A DNA stretch of 64,000 nucleotides, taken from Sipunculus nudus. Taxonomy: Eukaryota; Annelida; Sipuncula; Golfingiida; Sipunculidae. This document shows positions 50,402 through 61,090 of this stretch, piece by piece (position 1 is the first letter of the stretch; each line of letters opens with the position of its first letter). A program made the translations under genes and the position numbers. The stretch is from positions 22,871,979-22,935,978 of the forward strand of contig CM049321.1 in the NCBI GenBank assembly GCA_026874595.1. Reading direction: 5' to 3'. Under the pieces are notes generated by a model. It was not told the DNA's origin. It searched no databases and saw nothing but the letters and a program-made list of their open reading frames with translations.

Positions 50402-53400
50402 TAATAATAATAATATATATATATATATATTCTCTAATATTTATAAACAAGGGTTATAAGTATTCTAAAAAAAGGACCTGAGATTACAACTTGTTTAGCC
50501 CTAATGCATGTGTGCGGTTGTGATTGTTTGTGTGTACCTGTTTTAATGCCTGTCAGTGGTTCCTTATTTTTTGTTTGTTTCAGGAACTTCATTAAGGGAG
50601 GAATGAATGACCGATACAAGCGTATCGCTCTGATTGCCGGGGCTTTGCTTGTGTCACTCCTGATTATCTTAATATCGCTCAGCTTCGCCGATCTCGAGTA
50701 CAATGAGGTAGGGCATGCACGTCCCTTATAGGTCAGAAACGTTTTATTTACCTATATACATTTTAAAATATATGTATCTTTGAACAAAGACAAATGGTAT
50801 TCACTTGGTCAAATAAATTATTTTAAACATGGCGTTTCTTATGAAGTTTAATTATTTTTGGAACTTACAGGTGACGAATCCATGAACATGTTTGCATACA
50901 TAAAATAAAGTTTACCGCAATTATAAAATTTCTGATTTTGGCACTAAAACTGAGATGGTATGTTGGATTTCACCAGGTAATTCACTGCGACCACACTCAA
51001 AAAACAGATTGGTTGAATCAACCCAAAAATTGGTTGAATCCAACCAATTTAATTGGTCAAAATATGTTCAAACAATTTATTGTTTAAAACAACCAATTTA
51101 TTTTGGTCGTTATCAAACAACAGGTATTGGTCAAATCAACCTATATATTTGTCAGAGTAACCAACACAGCTGGTCATTTAAACCAACAAAATTGGTTAGT
51201 TTGACCAAAATAATTTGGTTATTCTCAACCAATGTACTTTGGTTGAGGTCAACCAAAACAAATTGGTCAAATCAGAAAAAAATTGGTCACATGAGCCAAT
51301 TCAAATTGGTCAGATTAGTGGACAAATTTATGCGTGCACTGTTACTTTCAGCCCCCTTTTTAGTTGTTTTATTCTTCAGATTGATTGGGAGTCTTCTTGT
51401 AAGTCATTTTCAGTCTCGGGTTGCTCTGGTGTGGGTTTCAAGGGGAAACACCTGTGACCGCTCGCATACAAGCCAGACGTTTTGCCCCTCAGCCAGTGAA
51501 GCTTGCATCTTGTGTCTCATTTGGAGCACTTTTGTGTCTGATGTTAAAACTGACAAATCGGTTTGGTCAGTGCTTGACCATTCAGTTGGTAAAATAACCA
51601 ATAAGTTGATAAAATCAACCAATGTTTAACTCAACTAAGAAAACTGGTTAAATATATGCAACCAAACGGTCGACCAATCAAAATTGGTCTAAATGACCAA
51701 TGAGTTTGGTTACAAGTTGGTTGAAATTACCAATATGTTGGTTAAATCAACCAATATCATCTCAACCAACCAAATTGGTCATATATGTGTGCTAAAGTAA
51801 CCAATATTTTGGTTATCAATTGACTAATATATTGGTTAAACCTCAATACAGTATTTTTATTCTGTTACAACCAACTGGTTTGGTTAGTACTTTAACAATG
51901 CATTGGTTAAGTTCAGAGTGAAATCAGTCTATAAAAATTAATGTATAATTGTTTGGGTTGTAAAACCAATGAACGGATTAGAATGAAGTTTGTATAATTG
52001 TTGAGGTGACCCATCATAGGACGAATAAGGTTTTGTCCATACGATTCCACCATGAGATAAAGCAACGATTTATCCTGGCCGGAGCGAGAGTCATCAAGTA
52101 GCATTAAAGGCCGCCTTTGTTCTGGCGGACAGCGCTTACCTGCAATGCAACCATAGCATTTCTAGGCTTGCACTCGTATATGTTCAACGATTATTTAGCT
52201 CAAAGTGGAGTTTGCTGAGGATCCTGGCGTAGGTTTATATGTAATATTTTTTTACTTTCTATATGTTTTATTGTAGTTTGGCTTTAGGAAAAGGAAAACC
52301 ACGGGAGCTGTGGATATGTCTCACGTTTACGGACCAGGAGGCCGACACATGGTTGGCCCGGATATCGAGTTCAAGAAATTCCGAGCTGACGGCCATTTTG
52401 TTAATTTGAAGAAGCTCACAGTGTTCACGAGCAACAAGCTAGAGGTCAGTGAAAGGAAGAAAGAGACCGCCTAATTGATCAGCTTTAAACTACATGTGTA
52501 ATCACTTTAAAGTTATTGCCCGAATAACAAACCTGTCGGTCAAGACTGAAACTGATTTCTTAGGGTTTGGTGCATGGTTAAAAAATATGATATTAATATT
52601 TTATATTTTAAAGAGAAAATACATAAATTTCAAGAGCAAAATCTCTTTGGAATTACTTGTTTCTGTCTTATTCATTAAAAAAAAAAGAAAAGTTCACATA
52701 TTAAAAGTACAGGATTGCCCGGGGCCAGGATCAAATGTAAATATGATTCAAGTTATCGAGGCCATGATCTGAGCGTGACGAGGCGACCTCTGCTGGGGAC
52801 GGATGGTATTATGATTGTTTTCACTTCGCCAGGTAGCGACAGGTATTATACTTTACCCAACGTCCAGTGCAGGGCTAAGTTCTATCGTGCAAATGAATAA
52901 ACCCTGCTGTCACTGACGGATTTAAGCATTTTTTTAAATTCAAAAACATGTCATGCCTTTATAGGCCTTAAACCTAAATGTATTTAAAGCATATCTTTTA
53001 TATACCGAGGGGGTGGTAGGCCCCCTGCCATGACCGCTGTATGTTCCAGACGTTCAACTTTATTTTTCAAATCATGTCAAAAACAACATAGGTATTCCAT
53101 CGGAATTGATGTAATTAATCAAAAGTTAATAAAATATTTCGAAGTGCAGTCATAAGTGACCTCTTATTCTGAAAGTAAATTGCTCAAAGCGAAAACCAAA
53201 GACCTGACATTTTAAAGTATGTCATATTTTCTTTTCTCCGAACGTATTACAATTTTGTTCAATTTTTTTCACAATTAACCTAGAAATAGGCATTTTCCCT
53301 CAATTTTTGTTATCTAAAAAGTACTCTTAGCCTGATATTTCTAAGGGGATGAGAGCAGCCCCCTTGCCCCCAGAGCGTATTGCCCTGGAAACGTTAATTA

Positions 53401-56400
53401 AAAAAAAATACAGCCAAAAAAAAAAAGAAAAACAGCAAAACACTAGGCACTGGTTTTTCACGCAAAAAAAATGCGTAAGATGGCCCGTGAAAATGCGAGC
53501 ATTCGCATTAAAACGTTAAAGAACGAGGACATCCCTGAAGACTCAAAGTTATCACGTGTCATGAAAATGTGGCAGGGGCGGATCCAGGAATTAGGGAAAG
53601 GGGGGAGGGGGGTTTCAATGAAGGAGGACTAATGAAAAACCTAAACGATTCCCCAGGTCCGGAAGAAGGGGGGGGGTCCAACCCAGGAGAACCAATAAAA
53701 AACCTAAAAAACGGTCCCTAGATCCGGAAAGGTTTTGTCTGATACCCTCTAGAAAAGGTTGCCGGACTGAAAGGGGGGAGGGGGTCTAAAAAGTGTGATC
53801 CACATGATTATTTTCTAACAGTATATTCAGTATGTTCCAATGTTTGTTTGGCAAAAAATATTTTTCTATAAGGGGGGGGGGGGGTCTCTCTCAAGTCCGC
53901 ATTGTGTCTTTAAACCACATAAAAACTTCACACGAACATTGTACAACTAATTTTTAAAAGAGTTAATGTTTTATTTATTTAAAACTCCCTCTTGAGCATG
54001 ACAACTACTTTGTCTCCGTTAGAAAGCGTTCAAACCAAACTGACTGTAATTTTACTTTGGAATTATCTACACACAAAATAGCATGTAACATTAAATACTT
54101 TTCATATTATTACAGGTGCCCTTCTTATTGTGTGCAGCGGTCTTGCATGTGCTTCTTTTATTGTGCGCAGGGGTGCTCCATGCGTTGTTGACATTTTGTT
54201 TGTGTGCCACGCGTAGCTGGTGTTGTAGCGGCCTCGCCTGGCCGGATTTGCAGGCTGGGATTAATCCGTTATTGGTTGAAACCTGGCGTGTAGATACACA
54301 GCGTTCTTTGTTCTAGTATGTTCTTTGAGCGTGTTTATAATGTTAGGTTATTTACATTGTTCGAGAAATGAAAAGTTTTGGGCTTGAGATGGAAAAATTA
54401 TATAAATAGGCCGTGTTTTAAAGCCGAGAGAGAGGTGAGAGAATATTCCAGCGGAGACAGAAGCGTGTAAAGTCAGTTTGTTGGACCTATTCCGATAAGT
54501 TCGGCAATTATAGATTTTCTTCAGATTTTCTTCTGAATTTGTAACGGATCTTGTATAGTATTCAGTTTGCTTTCGGGTTTGTTACAAGAGCTTTACATTG
54601 GACTGTTATTCTCCGAGAAGATTTGTGTGAATTGTTCATCTGAATTATATGCTTTAAAGGACTTGTTGCTTTGACAGTGGTGGTATCCAGGCACTGTGCA
54701 TTTTGTTTATTAGGCTGTGTGATTGTATTGATTTGCTGTTATACTGTTGTTGTACTGTGTATTTGTATTGAGTTAGTGTATTGTAATGTTAGGGTTGTTT
54801 TTAGAATAAAGTATAGTTATTTGTTAACAAAAAAACCACTGACCTCTTTATTCATTCCCCCAGACATTTCACGAGCCTAGTGTTACAGAATCTGCTTTTT
54901 TTGTCCATTGCAAAATTTATGTTCGTTACGCATACGTGATCTGTTGATATTAGGTTCCGTAACAATATCTTTAAAATTTGATATTAAATAATATATGAGA
55001 CTGTCAGTACTTCCCAAGTCCGAGTACAAGGCTTAGTGCTTTCGCGTTTAGGTCCGACTCCCCGAAGAAATGTCACATCCACCACAGTGGCTTGAATCCT
55101 TATTTTAGGGGAAATGAAAAAAAGGTAGAGAATAAGAAAAAGTGTGTTTTGGGCACCCTCTTAGGTGATACACGGTATAATTCCGTACGAAGTAAATCCT
55201 TACCACGTAAGGCACGACCATATACTCATTAAGTGCACAGTTTCCACAAACAGGGATGTAACCGCCCATGCATCTACTCCTCATCATTGATACGTATATC
55301 ATTTCTATATTCCAGGTTACGGTGACCGCACACTGCCAGTACTATCTACGTAAGGAGGACCTGCCTCTCCTACATAAAGAGTTTGACATTTATTACGAAC
55401 CCATTCTGGAACTAAATTTAAAAAATGGCTTGAAGGTAATTCATTTTTGCAAAGTCCTCAGTCAAATACCCAGCTTTTATGGTGTTAATATATCCAATGT
55501 TCTGAAATAAAGCCTACCTTTTTACAATTTAAAATAAACAAGACTGTTGTGTGTATGTACATATGTTACATGCATGTATGTAGAACTGAGTATCTGAGAT
55601 CGTGGGGGGGGGGGGGGGGGGGGGGTTGCACAACAAATATAAGAGAAAACAAAGTGGAATCTCGAAACGACGATCACCGACGGGACCTCGGTAAAGTGGT
55701 CACATTCTTAGCGAGGTCTGATAAAATGAGCAAAATGTTATTATTTGGTCGTTATATCTGAGGTGGTCTCTACACCGAGGTGGTCGTTAAGTGATGTTTT
55801 ACCAATAAAATCAGCGGAATTGATTCAGTTTACTAAAGTGTGTTTGTAATACATGAACGAAGAAAATGTTAAGGTAATACAGATTTATCGAAATATTGTA
55901 ACATTTTGTTTTGTACATCTGAAATGCTACAGAATGCTGCTTCAAAGTTGTCCCGAGAGGAGTTTGTCCAAGAACGTGCTAAAGCTGAGAAGATATTGTT
56001 TGAAGGCGTCCGGGAAACGCTGGGTGGTATATGCTGCGTGGCAAACTGCGAAGAAACAAGTAAGTTAAAGGAATAATTAATGGAGGAAACCGGTAAATTG
56101 ACACTTAGGAATTAAAACTGACAATGGTAATATTGTCACAAAGCAAACCTTCTTATAATTTGAGGTAGTCAACATGCTCAGTGCTTGAAATGATTGCCCT
56201 TGCTATATACGCCTCGTTACAACAGATTCAATGGCAAAGGCGTAGTCTTTTCTAAACCTGTTTATTTTTTTATGTTTCACTATGTCATTATTAACAAATT
56301 AGAGTTAATCAGTAGGAACTGTTGAAACGGTATCTGCTGAACCCGCTCACATTGGCTGGCATATTTTGGCCCAATGCCAGCTACCTGACGGTCAAATACG

Positions 56401-57329
56401 TCACAACTGGCTTTATCAAGCTGTGAGAAACTTGAATAAGTTAGTACAAATATATTTTGAAGAAGGATACATATAACGTTACCTGTAATGTTATCTAAGG
56501 TGTCTTTTAGAAATACAAATTATGCCGTTAGAGCAAATTTAATAACAACATGACATTCAATAAATTAGCATTCAAATATAGGTGGGGGGGGGGAGGGGTT
56601 AGATGTAACGACCCAAAAGTTAAAAAGTGGGCGGGGGACATGCCCTAAGTCCCCTATCGGACTTAGTCTCATAATATTATTAACGTTCAAGAAATCATGA
56701 GAATATGCAAATTATGGAGCAATCAATAAAAAGTCATGAATATGCATGTGATTTTATGAATATGTAAAAAAACTCTTTCTTTACAGATAGTTGTGTCAGA
56801 AATTGTAAGAAAACCGACTGCACTGTGGCAGACAAAGGATTGTTCGCTGAAGTCCGGTACTTCCAGCTGCTGGAGGTGGATGTCCCGGATGACGTTCAGA
56901 AAAATTATCTGCGCGCCATTGTGGTTCATGAGGAGGGCGCCAGGGAGCGCTTTATGCAAGATGTCGCTGTTGCCGAGAAAGAGACCGAAGCCCAGGTATA
57001 ACTACATAAAGAGGTATCTGGTTGAGTGAGGTATATCTCTACATATAAAAACATATTGTCCATTAATGGAAAAGAACGATTATTGTTCTACAGATTCGGC
57101 GCTTTGATTATTTGTGGATCAATTTATTTTGGCAGATGAAAACCAGGTCTGTAATAGTATCGCTTTTTCATGCTATGGAAAAATTCTCTTAAAAGAAATA
57201 TTAAATATATTCAAAATGGACGAAATACGACATGTATTGCGCATATACTCCTTTCGAGAATTTAAGCATTTTTTTTTTACATTTTCTAGGCAAGCTGGCC
57301 AAGTTCCATGTATTGTGTCTCAGATATTT

Positions 57330-57374
<45 letters not shown>

Positions 57375-57686
57375 ATACCGAACCTTTTATTTACGTGTAT
57401 TTTACGTTTCGTACAGGTTGAACTGATCCAAAACAAGGCCGCTGAGATATCCCAGAATGCAACAGCCGAAGCGTCACTGATCCAGTCCAAAGCGAAAGCG
57501 AGGGCGTCCGCCATTGTTGAACTCGCAAGAAGCAACGGACTCAAGAATTTGTATAAAAGAATCGGCTTAACCAGTGAGGAGCACAAAAGTTCATTTGATT
57601 ACCTCCGGACATTGCAAAGGATGAATAACGTCCATTTGGGAATAGATTTTAATTCTCTTATAATGTATAATGGACCTAAACAGTGA
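45725..57686 (+). CDS. Membrane-anchored SPFH/band 7 protein with six-Cys insert, paralog B, 406 aa, eight coding exons
   Basis: Exons: 45725-45837, 48242-48331, 50584-50707, 52277-52444, 55316-55435, 55933-56059, 56787-56995, 57417-57686; total 1221 bases, all GT/AG and in phase. Residues 1-78 are a polar, acidic N-terminal extension (MASPKEEQRTQAEDSEPAEN...). Residues 82-102 (IALIAGALLVSLLIILISLS) are the membrane helix, followed by FADLEYNEFGFRKR, matching SFKKLNSDEVGLKYN of paralog A. The SPFH domain follows (GRHMVGPDIEFKKF, LEVTVTAHCQYYLRKEDLPL). Cys 239, 240, 244, 250, 254 and 259 form an insert absent from paralog A. VRYFQLLEVDVPDDVQKNYL resumes the fold, then an Ala/Lys/Glu-rich tail (AEISQNATAEASLIQSKAKA) leads to a divergent C-terminus ...YNGPKQ. 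An AATAAA lies at 57778-57783. Role inferred only as an oligomeric membrane scaffold; topology unknown. Confidence 0.85.
46710..46765. repeat. (TA)n microsatellite
   Basis: TA dinucleotides; a second short tract lies at 46911-46933. Both are in intron 1 of paralog B. Confidence 0.95.
47261..47944. mobile_element. MITE (684 bp) with AGCTGCGTTTCCATAAGCGC ends and TTA target duplication, GAGAGCGAACGC-rich
   Basis: The left end AGCTGCGTTTCCATAAGCGC(GAA) and the reverse complement of the right end, AGCTACGTTTCCATAAGCGC(GAA), differ at one position in 23. TTA precedes (47258-47260) and follows (47945-47947). The arms contain repeated AGAGCGAACGC / GCGTTCGCTCT words. A second inner CGTTTCCATATATGCGCG copy starts near 47341. 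The ORF at 47662-47997 runs through it and is not a gene. It lies in intron 1 of SPFH paralog B. Confidence 0.85.
48322..48710 (+). repeat. Direct tandem duplication (about 194 bp) that includes the exon 2 splice donor of paralog B
   Basis: Copy 1 (about 48322-48515) begins GCAACAACTG|GTAATACGCTT, spanning the 3' end of exon 2; copy 2 (about 48516-48710) begins AGCAACTACTG|GTAATACGCTT. The two share CATTCCGCATAATGAAATAT, GTTAGAACATACTAGGCTGT and CGCAGATCTCATTC, with a few differences. Copy 2 thus carries a second donor identical over its intronic side. Confidence 0.85.
50355..50400. repeat. (TA)n microsatellite with adjacent (AAT)n
   Basis: TA dinucleotides, then TAATAATAA and a second TA run to about 50430, shortly before exon 3 of paralog B. 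Confidence 0.95.
50993..51931. mobile_element. Element with two arms made of AACCAAT...ATTGGTT palindromic repeats around a unique 250 bp core
   Basis: Arms at about 51000-51320 and 51560-51905 consist of degenerate TTGGTT/AACCAA words every 15-30 bases, so each arm is self-complementary and the two arms are complementary to each other. The core (about 51325-51560) lacks the motif. The outer ends are CACACTCAAAAAACAG and ...AAGTTCAGAGTG, weakly inverted and CACT-like. The 224-codon frame at 50955-51629 simply reads through the element. It is in the intron between exons 3 and 4 of paralog B. Confidence 0.6.
53572..53790 (+). repeat. Dispersed repeat beginning GGGGCGGATCCAGGA, copy 2
   Basis: GGGGCGGATCCAGGAATTAG is followed by two rounds of GGAGGACTAATGAAAAACCT / GGAGAACCAATAAAAAACCT with poly(G) runs, matching 17866-18080. 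The partial internal repetition suggests a local duplication. Confidence 0.7.
54084..54887 (+). mobile_element. Probable solo LTR (about 804 bp)
   Basis: The ends are TGTAACA and TGTTACA, a perfect 7 bp inverted repeat of TG...CA type. Within it a TATA box (TATATAAATAGG, about 54399-54410) precedes an AATAAA at 54805-54810 by about 400 bases, the order expected of U3-R-U5 on the plus strand. No adjacent primer-binding site or coding region for a retroelement was recognised, and the flanking five bases do not match, so the insertion may be old or recombined. It is intronic in paralog B. Confidence 0.55.
55602..55625 (+). repeat. Poly(G) tract
   Basis: About 23 uninterrupted G shortly downstream of exon 5 of paralog B. 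It could block replication or form a quadruplex. Confidence 0.95.
55660..55800 (+). repeat. Dispersed degenerate repeat of the 'GAGGTGGTC' type
   Basis: GACCTCGGTAAAGTGGTCAC, GAGGTCTGATAAAATGAGCA and TGAGGTGGTCTCTACACCGA repeat at about 35 base spacing, resembling a decayed relative of the 34 bp minisatellite. Confidence 0.4.
57330..57372. repeat. (TA)n microsatellite
   Basis: TA dinucleotides in the last intron of paralog B, about 45 bases from the final acceptor. Confidence 0.95.
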
Positions 57687-57777
57687 ATTTCTAATTAACC
57701 CTTGTTATTTCAAGTGCCTTTGTATAATTTTGTGAGAAAAAATGGCGCAATAGTGAACCTCTGACCTCCATGTGATA

Positions 57778-57783
57778 AATAAA
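57778..57783 (+). terminator. Polyadenylation signal of SPFH paralog B
   Basis: AATAAA 92 bases after the stop codon, the first canonical signal downstream. Confidence 0.6.
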
Positions 57784-57789
57784 GAGAGA

Positions 57790-59920
57790 TTATACTGTTC
57801 ATTATTTGTTTGGTAATTTTCTACCATATAGGTGTTCACGATAGTAAATAGTTCCCTACTATGTATAGTAGAGAAGGGTGGATACCCAATTCGTTACCAT
57901 GTCGGTGACACACAAAATCAGCGTTCAAACAGCCTCGCAACATTTGCGAGACAGGTCCGTCTTTATATGTATCCCGTAACATACCTCTTCTTGCAAGCGT
58001 TCTCACTTTAGATCCAGATTAATTAATCAATTAATTATCCCAGAAGTCACGCGTTTGATGAAAAGGTAGCGGTATTTATTGCTCAGACCACATTCTTGAG
58101 CCTCAAAGGCGTCACTAAAGCCACGGTCACACTTAAGCCACGGGCACACTAAATCGTACGGCTGTTTAATCGTGCGATTGACCCACGATCATGAAGTTGC
58201 ACGACCAGTCTCCTCGAATTTTTCCTGATTCTGAAATGGTCGTGATTACTGATACTTGTAGTAGGTAATCGTACGACTGGTTGCACGCTCGGTTGCACGA
58301 CCAACCGGAACTAGAGACGATCGGTCGCAAGATAAGTCGTGCAATAAAACGTTGCGATTAATATTGATCGTTCAACTGGTCGTGCCACCGATCGTATAGA
58401 TATATATTCCTGGGCCCAATATAAGCCCTTTGCTTAAGGCAAAATTCCAACGGGCGAGTTGACATGGAACGAGATCATTTGGAGTAAATTACAGGGAGCC
58501 TTGGTAATGAAATGATTATTGAATAGTTCGGCTAGCTTTAGTTGGCTCCTTTTCTAGGTGAGATTAAACATTGTTTGGTTTTTATACGTTGATAATCTCA
58601 AACAAAATTGATCGTATGGATAATAAGAATCAAAATTGACCGTGTTGGTCAATTATTTCTTTAATTTGTAACCAGTGAAAGACACGGTATCCAAATGTGT
58701 GTTTAGGACTGGGCTCAATTTGGCTTCAATGTACTCTTGCCAGAATTGTGTTAAAAGGAGATACGCGTTGTGCAAGTTACAAACATCCGGGGCGGGGGGC
58801 AGGGATCAGGAATCCAAAGGGATCATAATCACGGAATCATAATCATCGAATATTACAGAACAGTGTCTTAGAAACCTCTACAAATTGTAAAGGTATAGGT
58901 CGGGGTTTATAGTCGGATATCATTGAGGATTTCAGTCTCTTCCGACTTTACACTTTGCCTTCCTGGTCTTTCAGGCCTGTTAATTCTTGTAGCTTTTCTC
59001 GGCTTCCCGGGGAGCATACAACCCAAGCAGCCATAACAGGTCAAGGAAGGTTATTCGTTGTATATCTGCCTACCGCCCTTGTGGTATAGACTTTTTGCAC
59101 ACATTTTTCATGTTAACACACCATACATTTAAGGTATAACTAGACATCGAAAAAATGAGTAGAACAATAACTGCCGGAATTTTCAATATACATTGATAAT
59201 TTGCAACATTATAACCTCATGTTTAAATAAAATGTTTCAACTGCTATTCTAGGCCATGTTCTGTCTAATTGAGAATTAAATCACAAAGCAAAAGACAGAA
59301 TGATGCTCTTAGAAAGTATATTGACAGACATTAAACACAAAAGTTCAATGAAATGTCCTAACACGGAGAATTTCTTTTTAGTTGCAGCTAAATTATAGGT
59401 ACCGCTAAGTGCGAATTACATATAAATTGTGAAACTTATCTAATCTTAATCCGAAGTTACGGTAAAACATGGTAAACATTAATCCTGATCACCTTGTACA
59501 TTCAAACCACGGACGCAGGTTCCTTAAAGTATTTAAACTGACATTTACCTAAAACATCCTGACATATTACAGTTCCATGAAATACTAAACGATTTATTAA
59601 AAAACGTATAAAATAAGCTTTTGGTTGCAATAACGATTTTGCTGAAAGAGTCTAAACACAATCATTCATTGAGATTGATGTCTCTACATATGTACCGGTT
59701 GCCCTTATGATGCCTAGAAACCATAACAATGAACGAAATGTATGCATTTAACATTACATAAATCACAATTATGACCAGTCTGTTGACTATCTTGATCCTT
59801 AGATCTTTAGATGTTTAGTCGGTATTTTTCTTGTGAGTTAGAAATAAACACGTTTCAGTAGCTACATGGCATGTGTTGCTAGAACTAGAGGGGCTACCAC
59901 GCACCTACAATGTTAAAGTT
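57790..59920. other. Intergenic stretch with repeat fragments
   Basis: 58125-58400 is rich in TCGTACGA/TCGTGCGA-like words and starts AGCCACGGTCACAC, resembling the arm of a palindromic MITE without a visible partner end. 58705-58800 matches the repeat at 12046-12160. No exon was found. Confidence 0.45.
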
Positions 59921-59922
59921 GT

Positions 59923-60320
59923 ATACCGGCTACTGTCCCTCAAGTGTAGAGCGCAGGACTCAAAGCCGGGAGATTGTAGTTCGAGTCTTAGCCAAGGCGA
60001 CGAGATTTTTCACGGTCGGCCCCCACCGAGGGTGAACGCTCTGCAGGTTAATAGGAAGGCCGTGCCCAACGGCAGTGTTTACTCACAAAGGAGGGCGCCT
60101 TTCGGGAGCTCGTCGGTGGAATGACCAAGCAATGGGGACGATAACTCATCCAGGGCCCACAGGTGCAGTAGTCACCGGGCCGGGTTAAAGCCAGGATATA
60201 AAATGAGAGGCAGCGTGTGTTACTGCCCTGTCACGTAGTACGAAACCGGAATGGAATTCTGGAGATGTACATATATTTAGTTTAGTTAGCATTGAAAAAA
60301 ATGGAGACGTTATCTCCACC
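59923..60320 (+). mobile_element. tRNA-derived SINE, copy 2 (full length)
   Basis: The tRNA-like head has ACTCAAAGCCGGGAGATTG and a B box AGTTCGAGTC (about 59978). Next come the shared GAGATTTTTCACGGTCGGCC block and the tail CCGGAATGGAATTCTGGAGA. The 3' end is a hairpin GGAGACGTTATCTCC. It aligns throughout with copy 1 at 1180-1543 but is better preserved. Confidence 0.8.
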
Positions 60321-60606
60321 AAAAAAAGTATTATATAAACTTGTATTGTACATTTTTTTAGAGAAGAGGTTTCCACTCTGCTCTAGAATATGATATATTA
60401 TTTTACAGGTATGATATATTTGACCTATACATATACACATGATCATGTTTGTACGCAGACGAATAAGAAACGAACAACCCATGCATCTGGTATAGTCTAT
60501 TTTACGTAACTCCTTCGTAAGTTTCAAATCCGCAAGGTTGCCAGCCAGGGGATCGATTAACTTATGGTTTTCATTCTGCATAAAAGTAACAGATGATCAG
60601 GACAAT

Positions 60607-60824
60607 TCACTTCGAGGGTTGAACGCGATTTCTTCTTCTGAAGCCCGTAAACCTATTACAGCCAACCAGGTTACGTTTCAGCATCCTCAGACTCCGCAGC
60701 AGATGGGGAAGATCCAGAACGAGGATGAAGGAGCCCAGCGCAGCTACAAATATGATCGCCACCCAACCCAGGGTTCTAGCGTACGGAGCTTCTGCGGGTT
60801 CGGGCTCAGCCTCGTCTTCAGGTT
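60607..60824 (-). CDS. Terminal exon of a single-pass membrane protein, function unknown
   Basis: The exon starts after a CTATTTTTAG acceptor, begins in phase 1 and stops at TGA 60607-60609 (about 72 residues). It reads as an acidic stalk (EPEDEAEPEPAEAP), a membrane helix (LGWVAIIFVAALGSFILVLD) and a basic tail (LLRSLRMLKRNLVGC...FRRRNRVQPSK). The charge pattern (acidic outside, Arg/Lys after the helix) suggests an extracellular N-terminus and a short cytosolic tail. Candidate upstream exons of matching phase lie at 61547-61570, 62037-62117 and 62887-62934; the main ectodomain would lie beyond the window. The family is not recognised. An open frame extends upstream across a (TA)n tract and a SINE, but that part is intron. 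Confidence 0.55.
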
Positions 60825-60844
60825 CTAAAAATAGATCACAATGC

Positions 60845-60847
<3 letters not shown>

Positions 60848-60912
<65 letters not shown>
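60848..60912. repeat. (TA)n microsatellite
   Basis: TA dinucleotides directly abutting the SINE-like element on the right. Confidence 0.95.
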
Positions 60913-60915
<3 letters not shown>

Positions 60916-61090
60916 TGGACAGTAAAGGGGGAGAAAACGCTCCTCCCTCTTCGCTGGCGACCCGAGTTCAATCCCCGGTGTGGCCATGAGAGTCACCGAC
61001 TGTGGTAGTTGCCCGTCAAAGGCCGGTGGTTTTCTCCGGGTTCTCCGGTTTCCTCCACGCCTAAATACTACCATACACCATCATCTGAGC
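60913..61090 (+). mobile_element. Second SINE-like element, different family
   Basis: It contains a B-box-like GAGTTCAATCC (about 60964-60974) and the body GGTTTTCTCCGGGTTCTCCG then GTTTCCTCCACGCCTAAA. An A box is only weakly suggested (GGACAGTAAAGG). CTCCGG...TTTCCTCC bodies occur in short retroelements of many marine invertebrates. It abuts a (TA)n tract. Confidence 0.5.

Noticed and set aside
50955-51629. 224-codon plus-strand open frame, the longest in the window
   Set aside because: It reads through the CCAAT-palindrome repeat element and intron; the repeated NQ/TKLV-like peptides come from the DNA repeat.
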